In this document: in pieces, positions 26,322 to 36,069 of the stretch
How the letters are laid out: the number at the start of each line of letters is the position of its first letter
Position numbering within the stretch: position 1 is the stretch's first letter
Origin: Pedobacter sp. Leaf170
GTDB taxonomy: Bacteria > Bacteroidota > Bacteroidia > Sphingobacteriales > Sphingobacteriaceae
Length of the DNA stretch: 64,000 nt
Assembly: GCF_920984665.1 (NCBI RefSeq)
Contig: NZ_CAKLBP010000001.1
Span: forward strand, 896,858 to 960,857
Reading direction: 5' to 3'
The notes under the pieces: model-generated
Told to the model about the DNA's origin: nothing
The model's input: the letters and a program-made list of their open reading frames with translations, nothing else
Database searches by the model: none
Program-made: the position numbers and the translations under genes

Positions 26322-27896
26322 CTAAGGGTTCAGTATTCCATCAAGTTGCATATACCTTTTACCGTTCTTTTCAGGTATAGATTTGCTATCATTATCAATA
26401 ATCATAACTTTTGGAATACTGCTTTGAAGGCCGAACCACCTTGGAAGACCATCTCCATTTGGATTACCACTTTTTATAAAGTTTACCAGGTAGGACTGAA
26501 AGGCTTTTGAAGTTTCAAAATCTTCACTCTCCCATTTATAACTCTTATTTAGGTTGAGATTTCCAAGGGCGTACTCAATATCCGAAGCATGAACCGCGCC
26601 CATGACGTCTGCATTGTGGGATCCCTGTCCGATAAAAGCTGGACGTTTTCTAGAGAAGAGATACCGATAAACAGGATATCCGTTCGTTTTGCTATGCACA
26701 TCAATCCATTTCCATGTAGAATAGGAAATAAAGCGATCGCTAGCAAGGTCAGTCGCCAACTGTGCGACCTGTTCATCTGCAGTTGCCGGATAAAGTGCCA
26801 ATATTTCTCTGCTTTTGGAAGTAAAGAGCTTTTCCACTCCAACCTTATAATTTTCAACTGTAGGTTTCTGATTAGAAAGAATAGTATTCATGCTTCGCTC
26901 TGCCGAGTTCCATCCAGCCAGGAGTGGTACATCCATCTGACGACCGTAGCTGTAGGTAATAAGTGGTTGTTCTATGAAAAAGTAACCGTCTATTGTTAGG
27001 GGAAACCAGTAATCTTTTGAGCGCTTTAAAAGCTCTTTAGTGGAAATTTTTCGCAACTCATCAATGCTACTTGCTCCGCAAGCTTTGGCGAATTCCTCCC
27101 CTATCTTCTCCGCATTTGCTAAGCTCACAGGCGGCTCGAACCCTAACACTGACCCGCTTTGCCCTATTGCCCCATGAAAAAGTCCTTTTGAAAGCGGAGA
27201 ACACATCTGGGCAGAAACCGACATAGAACCCGCAGATTCTCCAGCAATGGTGATCTGATCTGGATTTCCTCCAAAAGCTGAAATATTGCGCTTCACCCAG
27301 CGTAGCGCTTCATTCTGATCCTGCAATCCATAGTTACCAGAACTTCCCCATTTACTTTCTTTGGACAGGCTGGCATGCGCTAAGAATCCAAAGACACTTA
27401 ACCTATAATTTATAGTAATAAAAATGACGCCTCTACTGGCCATGCTTTCTCCATCATACCTCGGCTCTGATCCATCCCCGCTGGAAAACCCGCCTCCATG
27501 AAAATACACCACTACGGGCAAGGAGTTACCATCTTTTACCTGAGGTTTCCAGAGATTAAGATACAGGCAATCTTCACTTTCTTCGGCGCTTCTAAAAATC
27601 ATGTCATCATAAGCATTGCGTTGAGGAGACCTGAAACCAAAAGCCACCGCGTTTTTTATTCCGTCCCACTTCTTTTTTGGAACTGGTGAACGCCATCTGA
27701 GCTCACCTATGGGGGCTTCAGCGTAAGCAATACCTTTGAAAGCTACCACATTGCTGGACAAAATAGCGCCTTTAATTTTCCCTTCTTTAAGGGTGACCAA
27801 AGTTTCATCAACTTTTGCAATTTTGCTCTGAGAGAAACCGTGGCTCACTGAAAATAAGATAAGCAGCAGCGTCGTATATTTTTTCATTTTAATCAT
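26322..27896 (-). CDS. Type B carboxylesterase (secreted)
   Basis: About 524 residues of the carboxylesterase type B family. A signal peptide (MKKYTTLLLILFSVSHGFSQ) begins at the ATG at 27887. The ATG at 27896 and a GTG at 27902 are alternatives. Family motifs are EDCLYLNLWKP, YFHGGGFSSGDGS (oxyanion hole) and GESAGSMSV (nucleophile Ser near residue 215). The catalytic acid and His regions are present later (a VHASDIEYAL segment). It starts right after the GH30 stop codon, so it is co-transcribed. In a glycan locus it could remove ester groups from the polysaccharide, but these enzymes have broad substrates. Confidence 0.85.
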   Translation of the reverse strand: MIKMKKYTTLLLILFSVSHGFSQSKIAKVDETLVTLKEGKIKGAILSSNVVAFKGIAYAEAPIGELRWRSPVPKKKWDGIKNAVAFGFRSPQRNAYDDMIFRSAEESEDCLYLNLWKPQVKDGNSLPVVVYFHGGGFSSGDGSEPRYDGESMASRGVIFITINYRLSVFGFLAHASLSKESKWGSSGNYGLQDQNEALRWVKRNISAFGGNPDQITIAGESAGSMSVSAQMCSPLSKGLFHGAIGQSGSVLGFEPPVSLANAEKIGEEFAKACGASSIDELRKISTKELLKRSKDYWFPLTIDGYFFIEQPLITYSYGRQMDVPLLAGWNSAERSMNTILSNQKPTVENYKVGVEKLFTSKSREILALYPATADEQVAQLATDLASDRFISYSTWKWIDVHSKTNGYPVYRYLFSRKRPAFIGQGSHNADVMGAVHASDIEYALGNLNLNKSYKWESEDFETSKAFQSYLVNFIKSGNPNGDGLPRWFGLQSSIPKVMIIDNDSKSIPEKNGKRYMQLDGILNP

Positions 27897-27898
27897 AA

Positions 27899-29308
27899 TC
27901 ACCAGATATGGGTCGTTGAAGAGCTTTTATTTATAGTGTAAGAAAAAGACTGACCTCCCTCAACGACTTTGATCGTTTGTGGTTCATCTGAATTGTTAGA
28001 GACGATAAGCACCCGTTTTCCCTCCGGGGTTAAAAAGGCTACATTGCTAACCTTTGTGGTTAGAGTGCTTTCAATTCTCGATGATCCAAAAGGAATAAAT
28101 TTGGATGCGTGCGCAATGACGTAATAGGCCAGATTCCGCTCGACTTTATCTCCATCTATGGTTACCGCTCCCTGACATATTGAGCAGCCGCCATTGTCTG
28201 TATGCGGGTTATATTTAGGATCCGCAGCAAGGTTCCAGAGAATCACATTTTTACTCCAGTTCCGTAAAGCACCGATGAGTATCCTTCCCACAGGATAAGC
28301 GGTATTGAAACCTCCATCCTTGCTTACAGCCATCATTTCAGTGAAATATATGTTTTTATTGGGGAAGGCATCATGTACTTTGCCCATCGCAGAAGTCTGA
28401 CCGGCATATAAATGAAACCCTGAACCATCAATGTAGCTTGCTGCTTCTCGGTCTGCCAATATTGAAATGGGATATTCAGGGGCATCACAATTGTGGTCAT
28501 AAAGAACAATTTTAGTCTTTATACCTGCTCGTTTAAAGGCGGGCCCTAGATGATCGCGGATAAAACGAAGCGCTTCTTTGGCCAAAAACTGCATACTGGG
28601 GGTATTGCCATCATTGAATGGTTCATTCTGAATGGTCACCGCGTCAATAGCAATTCCATGGCTTTTCATCGCCTGGATGTATTTCACAAAGTAATTGGCA
28701 TAAGTGCTATAATATTTATCCATTAATCTTCCACCCTGAACATTCTGGTTTGACTTCATCCACACCGGGGCGGACCATGGAGAACCCATAATTTTTATTT
28801 TTGGGGATATCGCTAAAATTTCCTTTAAAATTGGCACCACATCTTTTTCATCCTGGGATAAGGAAAAACGCTTTAACTCCGCATCAGTTTCCCCTGCTTT
28901 TAAGTCATCGTAAGAAAAGACATATTCATTCAGATCAGATGCCCCGATGCTCACCCGAAGATAACTTATCCCCACTTGGTCTGGTCCATTCCCAAAAAGT
29001 TCACTTAAAAGCTTCTTTCTTTGCGGAGCGGACATGCGAATGAGGTGCTGCGCACTGCCACCTGTCAGCGCAAAACCAAACCCATCAACAGATTGATATT
29101 TTTTTGCTGCGTTGATGTTAATGATTTCTGCTCGCCCATTTCCTGCCTCAAGACTGTTCATTTTTGATAGAAGCATCGTTTTATCATTGCTGGTCTCCCA
29201 GCCTTCCGCCTTGAGTTGTGCCAAAAGCCGAAAAGGAAAAGTATTGAACAGCATAATTAAAACGAGCGCGAGCTTGAACGCATAAATAGAATGGGGGTAT
29301 CTGGTCAT
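27899..29308 (-). CDS. GH30 family glycoside hydrolase (secreted)
   Basis: A 469-residue glycosidase with a signal peptide (FKLALVLIMLFNTFPFRLLAQ). GH30 features in order: VDGFGFALTGGSA near residue 75, SYLRVSIGASDLN, MGSPWSAPVWMKSN, the acid/base Glu in IQNEPFN near 228 and the nucleophile in YFTEMMA near 322, then a beta-sandwich C-terminus. GH30 members are glucosylceramidases, endo-beta-1,6-glucanases or related retaining enzymes, and the closest subfamily cannot be told by eye. It precedes the carboxylesterase gene by two bases in the PUL. A 17-base element resembling other PUL sites lies 48 bases upstream. Confidence 0.85.
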   Translation of the reverse strand: MTRYPHSIYAFKLALVLIMLFNTFPFRLLAQLKAEGWETSNDKTMLLSKMNSLEAGNGRAEIININAAKKYQSVDGFGFALTGGSAQHLIRMSAPQRKKLLSELFGNGPDQVGISYLRVSIGASDLNEYVFSYDDLKAGETDAELKRFSLSQDEKDVVPILKEILAISPKIKIMGSPWSAPVWMKSNQNVQGGRLMDKYYSTYANYFVKYIQAMKSHGIAIDAVTIQNEPFNDGNTPSMQFLAKEALRFIRDHLGPAFKRAGIKTKIVLYDHNCDAPEYPISILADREAASYIDGSGFHLYAGQTSAMGKVHDAFPNKNIYFTEMMAVSKDGGFNTAYPVGRILIGALRNWSKNVILWNLAADPKYNPHTDNGGCSICQGAVTIDGDKVERNLAYYVIAHASKFIPFGSSRIESTLTTKVSNVAFLTPEGKRVLIVSNNSDEPQTIKVVEGGQSFSYTINKSSSTTHIW

Positions 29309-29356
29309 AAAGGTATACTTGGTTTACACAAATTTAAGCCCCAGGTTATCCTTTTT

Positions 29357-29372
29357 TTAATAGGATTTTAAC
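29357..29372. promoter_or_regulatory. PUL-type repeat upstream of GH30
   Basis: TTTAATAGGATTTTAAC resembles GTTAATAGTATTTTAAC found upstream of other PUL genes, and lies 48 bases before the GH30 start. The rest of the 355-base gap 29309-29663 shows no gene. Confidence 0.4.
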
Positions 29373-29663
29373 AATTTATAATGTTTTGAATTGATGGCCT
29401 CCAATTTGACTAACAAATCTCAATCCCCTATACTAATCATCAAAACGGTTATTCCTTTTGCAGGCTTTCCGGTTCCGGGATTTCCAGGATAAGCCTTGAT
29501 AAATGGTTCTCACTTAAGGCTGCTTAGACTGATTTACATGGTTAATTACCTTTTAGCTTCACACTCAGCCTCAAGGGCCTAACTAAACTTTTCTCCAGCA
29601 ATTGTGAATTTAACTAGTAGCCTGATGCAATTATTATTTTTCTCTCACCCGTTCCCGCCAAAT

Positions 29664-30857
29664 TTAAGCTATCGTTTGAAATCTATTGAGCAGCTCTAAA
29701 CAGGCCCTGCTATTATGGTATGGGCATTTCCATAATCCGGCTTTGTCTTCTCCAGCCATCAAACTGCCATCTTCTTTTCTGCCCCAAAACCATTCGCCGT
29801 TGGTTTTATCAATGATTTGGGTAGTGGTATAGTTCCAGATTTTATTGAAGTGCTGAAGAAATCTTTCATCTTTAGAAATCTGGAAAGCGTTATATAACCC
29901 GACCAGGGCTTCGGCCTGTACCCACCAGTGTTTTTCTGCAATCAGGTGATCGTTTTCTGGATTGAATTCATATACCATCGCATCTTTATCAATGCCCTCT
30001 ATCGCTGCTGTACTAATTTCAAGGGCTAACTTCTTAAATTCAGTAATGAGTTCAACCTCTTTTATCGCTTCAGCTGCTTCGAGCAATAACCAGGAAGCTT
30101 CAATATCGTGCCCGTAAGAAATAGCGCTGGATTTAGGCTCCCAGTATTCATTGAAAAATAGCCCTAAATGGCCGTCAGGTTTTAAGATATGCCTGCGAAA
30201 AACTTCCAAAAGCTTAATGATCTGATGTTTAAGACCTTCGTCAGGCCATAAGGTATATAGCAAATTATAAGCCTCTAGAATATGCAAATGGGTGTTCATT
30301 GTTTTTTTTTCATTCGCATCCTTATCACTCAGGCGTAAATCATCTAACTGCGTCCAGTCCCGGGCAAACGCTTCAAAATAGCCCAGCTCATTTTTATCAT
30401 AACTATATTTTTCGATATCAGCATATAAGGATTTAGCGAGAGTTAAAGCGTTTTCATCGCAGCTGGCCTTAAAATACGCCGCAAGGCCGTAAATGGTAAA
30501 TGCAATGGCATAGATTTGTTTTTTTTTATCTTTCGCGTCGCCCTTAAGATCAACTGTCCAGTATACCCCGCCAAAACTGTAATCAATGAAATGGTTTTTT
30601 ATGTATAGGTAGCTCCGCTCAGCTACCGCTAAATCCTCCTTTGAGCCGGTCCTTAAATAGGCGGCAGAAAAACTCCAGAGAATCCTTGCATTTAAAACTG
30701 AACCTTTATCAGCGCTAGAGATAACCTGCTCTGATTCATCAATCTGCCCAACAAAACCACCATACTCATTATCTATGCTGCGCTGTTTCCAGTAATGGAG
30801 TATGGCTTGTAATTCGAACTCAATTTCTGAAACGCTTGGAAGGGATGTAGCTGGCAT
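29664..30857 (-). CDS. AGE-family 2-epimerase, likely mannobiose/cellobiose 2-epimerase
   Basis: A 397-residue protein of the N-acylglucosamine/cellobiose 2-epimerase family (alpha6/alpha6 barrel), without signal peptide, so cytoplasmic. Motifs include the N-terminal ILHYWKQRSIDNEYGGF, LNARILWSFSAAY, the catalytic-region His segments (NTHLHILEAYNLLY and SYGHDIEASWLLLEA) and a W-rich C-terminal block (EWFWGRKEDG). Such epimerases turn beta-1,4-mannobiose into mannosylglucose, the substrate of the GH130 phosphorylase encoded 20 kb away in this PUL. Cellobiose as substrate cannot be excluded. Divergent from the AraC regulator gene. Confidence 0.85.
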   Translation of the reverse strand: MPATSLPSVSEIEFELQAILHYWKQRSIDNEYGGFVGQIDESEQVISSADKGSVLNARILWSFSAAYLRTGSKEDLAVAERSYLYIKNHFIDYSFGGVYWTVDLKGDAKDKKKQIYAIAFTIYGLAAYFKASCDENALTLAKSLYADIEKYSYDKNELGYFEAFARDWTQLDDLRLSDKDANEKKTMNTHLHILEAYNLLYTLWPDEGLKHQIIKLLEVFRRHILKPDGHLGLFFNEYWEPKSSAISYGHDIEASWLLLEAAEAIKEVELITEFKKLALEISTAAIEGIDKDAMVYEFNPENDHLIAEKHWWVQAEALVGLYNAFQISKDERFLQHFNKIWNYTTTQIIDKTNGEWFWGRKEDGSLMAGEDKAGLWKCPYHNSRACLELLNRFQTIA

Positions 30858-30906
30858 AATCTGTAAATTTAATTTGGCTAAAACTAACTGGACTGAACTG
30901 ATAAAA

Positions 30907-30922
30907 CTAATATTTTTTTAAC
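30907..30922. promoter_or_regulatory. PUL-type repeat upstream of the epimerase
   Basis: CTAATATTTTTTTAAC is a weak match to the PUL element and lies 50 bases before the epimerase start in the 300-base divergent region (30858-31160). Nothing else stands out there. Confidence 0.3.
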
Positions 30923-31160
30923 ATAAGCTGATACTAATGCATTATGGCTACCGCACCTATACTATTCGAGCATTTTTTGATATTATTTTACCTTAATAAT
31001 TAAGTCAATTGGTATAGCTTTCCTAAAAAGGTTTAGCTATACGCCCTTATAACCCTTATTTTAGCTTTTTTCAAAATTTTCACCAAAGTAATCACATAGT
31101 CGTGAGACCTAAACATATAGTGTTTTTTTAACTATATTGCCCTATATAACCAAATATAAG

Positions 31161-32036
31161 ATGTCTAAAAATGTAATTAGGGAAATCACCCCTTTGACGC
31201 CAAACGACTGTTTTACCATTTTTTCAAGAACCAAACAAGAATTTGATTTCCCGCTGCATAACCATGAGGATATGGAGCTTAACTTAGTACTCAATGCGGC
31301 CGGAGCTAAACGGATTGTGGGTGATCATATAGCTGAAATAGAGCAGCAGGAACTGGTGCTGGTAGGCTCTAATTTATCGCACGGTTGGTTTACTCATAAT
31401 TGTGTAAGTGAGGACATCAGAGAGGTCACCATTCAGTTTCATAAGGACTTATTGGATGAGAAGTTTTTAAAGCGCAATCAGCTCTCTTTCATTCGTAATA
31501 TGTTTGAGCAAAGTAAGCGTGGTGTTCTTTTTTCCAAGGAAACCATTGAACGCATTTCCCCGCGTCTTTTGGCTTTGAGTAAGAAAAGTGGCTTTGACTC
31601 GATATTAGAGCTACTATCGATATTGCATGATCTCTCGATATCCCGGGATACCAAACTGCTTTCGGATTCCAGTTTTACTAAGGAAGATTATAACTATAAT
31701 AGCAGAAGGATTGAAAAGGTATTTGAGTATATGAATAATAACTTCAACAGGCTTATCACCTTGTCTGAAGTAGCCAAGATAGCCAACATGCCAGAAGCAT
31801 CCTTCAGCAGGTTTATTAAAAAACGCACCGGTTATAACTTTATTGATTCGCTGAACGAAATCAGGCTGGGACATGTCAGCAGAATGCTTATTGACACGAC
31901 CCAGTCTGTTGCTGAAATTGCCTTTATTTGCGGCTTTAATAATATGGCCAACTTTAACCGGACCTTTAAAAGTAAAAAAGGCTGCACGCCAAAAGAGTTC
32001 CGTGAAAACTATGTTGGCAAGCGCGTATTTATTTAA
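31161..32036 (+). CDS. AraC-family transcriptional regulator
   Basis: The ATG at 31161 gives 291 residues. An in-frame TTG at 31137 is less likely. The N-terminal half is a cupin-like sugar-sensing domain (HNHEDMELNLVLNAAG... WFTHN). The C-terminal 100 residues hold two helix-turn-helix motifs of AraC type (LSEVAKIANMPEASFSRFIK and VAEIAFICGFNNMANFNRTF, then KGCTPKEFRE). It sits divergent from the epimerase gene, inside the PUL, and is the obvious candidate local activator. Its stop is 2 bases from the convergent esterase gene. Confidence 0.85.
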   Translation: MSKNVIREITPLTPNDCFTIFSRTKQEFDFPLHNHEDMELNLVLNAAGAKRIVGDHIAEIEQQELVLVGSNLSHGWFTHNCVSEDIREVTIQFHKDLLDEKFLKRNQLSFIRNMFEQSKRGVLFSKETIERISPRLLALSKKSGFDSILELLSILHDLSISRDTKLLSDSSFTKEDYNYNSRRIEKVFEYMNNNFNRLITLSEVAKIANMPEASFSRFIKKRTGYNFIDSLNEIRLGHVSRMLIDTTQSVAEIAFICGFNNMANFNRTFKSKKGCTPKEFRENYVGKRVFI

Positions 32037-32038
32037 AG

Positions 32039-33196
<1,158 letters not shown>

Positions 33197-34228
33197 TTAC
33201 CAGCCATGCATCTCATCCAAAGAGATGATGTTTTCAGCTTTCATTAAAGCGTTTAATTGAGCAGGGGTATTGTGCGAGAATACTAATTCTGACCACCCCA
33301 TAAAAAAGGTCCATTTTGGCTGTTTTGCCATCACCTGGGCAGTAGGAAACACCTGACATTCACCAATGGCGATGGGCTTTTTGCCACCAGCTTTTACCAT
33401 GATATCATACTTTTGCTGGCTGAATCCTGTTTTGTCATCATAAATATCCAGCGCAGCAACGTCCCAGTAATCTTCACCAGGATTATAATCTACCGCATCT
33501 TTTTCCAGGGTTTTAAAATCCTGTATGTCCCATACCCAAATCAGGTTATCTAGCTTTTTGGTTTTGCTTAAGTAGTCGTGAGTCAGCTGGTAGAGTTTTC
33601 TGGTACCCTCCGCACCAGGCCTGCCGCCCCACCAGAAAACGCCCTGATTCATTTCATGCAAAGGTCTGAACAACACTTCCACATTTTTTTCTTTGAGTTG
33701 GCTTAGATATAAAGCGATCTCATCCATCATTGACTTCCACCTGGTATTTATCAAAGTTCCATCGGTCAAAAGCTCCTTCCACTGCTGATCAGTTAATTTA
33801 CTCAGCACCCCTTGCTTATCCCAGCCGCATGGCTGCTCCAGCGCAGGATTACATGCGTGCCACATGATATTTATAAGACTTCCTTTCCTCCACTGCTCCG
33901 CAGCTTCATTTATCATCGTTTGTCTATTTTGAATATTTTCAGACTGAAATAGAAAATCCGCGCTCCAAAGCCCGGGATATTTGCCGGTCGTGTTGAATAC
34001 CTCCTGCGTCCATTTTTTTGGTTCTGCATTTGGTTCCCGGTTATGTATACCAGAAATGGTATATTTTCCCGATACCGAGTAAAGGTAATTCAGTGATTTA
34101 AACCGGGTGGGGCCTTTAGTCGTTTTTACGTCCTTCTTCCCTTTCTGCCGAGCAAGATTTTGCGCGAAAGCGGAATGGCTAAAGCTAAAAAGCATTATTA
34201 AAATTAAAGCGTATCGGCTATTTTTCAT
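33197..34228 (-). CDS. GH26 beta-mannanase (secreted)
   Basis: From the ATG at 34228 (343 residues); an upstream in-frame ATG at 34252 would overlap the previous gene by 22 bases. Signal peptide MKNSRYALILIMLFSFSHSAFAQ. GH26 landmarks: YSVSGKYTISGIHNRE near the start, the acid/base in FRPLHEMNQGVFWWGG (Glu near 191), VWDIQD, and the nucleophile in PIAIGECQVFP (Glu near 289). GH26 enzymes are mainly endo-beta-1,4-mannanases. It starts 3 bases after the GH5-like gene stop and ends 10 bases before the CE1 esterase start: one operon. Outer-membrane or periplasmic location. Confidence 0.88.
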   Translation of the reverse strand: MKNSRYALILIMLFSFSHSAFAQNLARQKGKKDVKTTKGPTRFKSLNYLYSVSGKYTISGIHNREPNAEPKKWTQEVFNTTGKYPGLWSADFLFQSENIQNRQTMINEAAEQWRKGSLINIMWHACNPALEQPCGWDKQGVLSKLTDQQWKELLTDGTLINTRWKSMMDEIALYLSQLKEKNVEVLFRPLHEMNQGVFWWGGRPGAEGTRKLYQLTHDYLSKTKKLDNLIWVWDIQDFKTLEKDAVDYNPGEDYWDVAALDIYDDKTGFSQQKYDIMVKAGGKKPIAIGECQVFPTAQVMAKQPKWTFFMGWSELVFSHNTPAQLNALMKAENIISLDEMHGW

Positions 34229-34230
34229 CT

Positions 34231-35928
34231 TTAAGGTTTCTTTAAAATGCAAACAAAATCTGTATTAGGGGCAAGCTCTAAGTTATTGATGTCCAGGTTA
34301 TCACCAATAGCAGAAATTTTCAGATCTGCATCAAAACGCTGGGTTTCGCAGTTATATTTAGTAAGCTTATAATTTGACAAGGTAACAGGCAAGCTAATAT
34401 CAGTTTTCTGGATTTCAGCTTTCGGGTTATACAGGTAAATAAAAATATCAGCGCCGCATTTTACGCTAAACACTTCAATAGCGGTATTGGTGCGCTTCAC
34501 CCTCAGGCTATCAAAACTGCCTTTGCCAGACTGCATCATTTCGTCCTGGATGCGGCGGACACTAGCAATATATTTATCGGTGCCACGGTTATCAAAATAC
34601 TCCCACCACCAGGAAAGCGGCAAGACGGGGGTCGGCGAGAAAAGGCCATACCACAATCCACGTTTAAAATCTGAATCCATGCCCTCAGCGAAATCATCGA
34701 AGTTTTTAGACCAGTCATATTCATAGCCATATTCGCCAATCACATATGGTTTACCATAGATTTTGGTATAGCTTACAATGGTGGTAGGCAGGGCACGGTT
34801 ATTTTTGTAGATGTGTTTTTGGTTAAAATCTATGGCATCAATAGAATTTAGACCTTTTAAATCCCGGTGAGAAATGCTGGTGGTCACCAGGTGTTTATAG
34901 GGGTCTATTTTTTTGACGTAGTCCGCCATTTCCTGGTGCCATTTCACGATATGTTCAGCTGGGATTGGATTGTTTTTATCCCTGAACTGAACATTGTCTA
35001 TTTCGTTAAAAAACTCCCATGCTCCTATCGCGCTGCTGTAACCCCAGCGCGCAATAATGAACCTCAGGCGGTTGCGGTATTCCTCTTTAGCCTTCTTATC
35101 TATAAAAAAACCCGCTGAAGAAACCCCATAACGTCCGTTTTTAGCATCATGAGATCCTGGACCTAAAGTGAGCATAATGTACAGGCCCAGTGAATCAGAT
35201 AAATTAACCATTCGGTCCATTTTTTCTATCGCGCTTGGATTAAAGTATGCCAGGGAATTGCTGTATCGCCTGTTATTTATTCCACTTTTCCAGTCCAGGG
35301 GCAAATTCCATGAACAAATCCAGGTTCGAAAATAATTCCCACCATGTTTAGCCAGCGAAGGTAGCATGTACTCATAGTTATATTTAGTATTTTCATGAAG
35401 GGCTTTAAAATATTTTGAATCATCGTCATCTCTTGATTCCCAGCAGATATTTTCTCCGATGCCCCTGAAAGCAGCTCCATTATCGAACCTGAAGGTCCAG
35501 TCATTGCCCTTATGCAAAATGCCTTTAAGCTTAGATGCTGACACTTTAAATGAAGAGGGTTTGCTTAAAGAAACCTCTTTGCCGTTTTTGCGCAGGGCGA
35601 ACCTGTACTTATAGCTTCCATTTTCCTGTGCACTGAAGCGCGCCTTCCACAGCGAGCGCTTTCCGGATGGCCCAGATTCATAGTAACATGGCAGGTTAAT
35701 TTTTTTACCAGTAGGAGAAGTAAGCTGCATGTCAAGGGCTAAATCTTCCTGAAAATATGGATTATCGAAATCTGCCTGCAATTCGATAGTCCATTCTGCT
35801 TTTTCATAAGTTTTCACAACCGGATTAATCTGGGTTGTTTTTATAATACGATTTTGCGCCTGCACAGAAAAACTCATCAAAATAACAAAGGCAAAACAAA
35901 AAGAGATATTTTTTTTCATAGGTTTCAT
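34231..35928 (-). CDS. GH5-like glycoside hydrolase with DUF5060 N-terminus (secreted)
   Basis: A 565-residue secreted enzyme (signal ending SVQAQ). Residues 30-130 form a DUF5060-like beta-sandwich (EKAEWTIELQADFDNPYF... SFKVSA). A clan GH-A barrel follows: FRTWICSWNLPLDW, LGLYIMLTLGPGSHD, the acid/base in AWEFFNEIDNV and the nucleophile in YVIGEYGYEYDW. The C-terminal 90 residues are beta-rich and carry no clear motif. Substrate is probably mannan or glucan, judged from the GH26 gene beside it. Alternative start ATG at 35919. The PUL element GTTAATAGTATTTTAAC lies about 76 bases upstream. Confidence 0.8.
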   Translation of the reverse strand: MKPMKKNISFCFAFVILMSFSVQAQNRIIKTTQINPVVKTYEKAEWTIELQADFDNPYFQEDLALDMQLTSPTGKKINLPCYYESGPSGKRSLWKARFSAQENGSYKYRFALRKNGKEVSLSKPSSFKVSASKLKGILHKGNDWTFRFDNGAAFRGIGENICWESRDDDDSKYFKALHENTKYNYEYMLPSLAKHGGNYFRTWICSWNLPLDWKSGINNRRYSNSLAYFNPSAIEKMDRMVNLSDSLGLYIMLTLGPGSHDAKNGRYGVSSAGFFIDKKAKEEYRNRLRFIIARWGYSSAIGAWEFFNEIDNVQFRDKNNPIPAEHIVKWHQEMADYVKKIDPYKHLVTTSISHRDLKGLNSIDAIDFNQKHIYKNNRALPTTIVSYTKIYGKPYVIGEYGYEYDWSKNFDDFAEGMDSDFKRGLWYGLFSPTPVLPLSWWWEYFDNRGTDKYIASVRRIQDEMMQSGKGSFDSLRVKRTNTAIEVFSVKCGADIFIYLYNPKAEIQKTDISLPVTLSNYKLTKYNCETQRFDADLKISAIGDNLDINNLELAPNTDFVCILKKP

Positions 35929-36003
35929 TCGGGAATTCCCCGGAAATTGGATTTGGTTAGCGTTAGTGTTAGATTCAAATCTACAAGAGTGGATGTACTA
36001 AGC

Positions 36004-36020
36004 GTTAATAGTATTTTAAC
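36004..36020. promoter_or_regulatory. PUL-type repeat upstream of GH5-GH26 operon
   Basis: GTTAATAGTATTTTAAC, arms GTTAA and TTAAC with a 7-base spacer, the clearest copy of the PUL-associated element, 76 bases upstream of the GH5-like start. Confidence 0.5.
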
Positions 36021-36069
36021 AAAATCCTGTACTCAAATTTTCTTCACATAAATGATACAACAAAGAGGA

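Noticed and set aside
34228..34252. Upstream start (34252) for the GH26 gene
   Set aside because: It would overlap the previous gene by 22 bases and put eight extra residues before a normal signal peptide. The ATG at 34228 starts the signal peptide directly.
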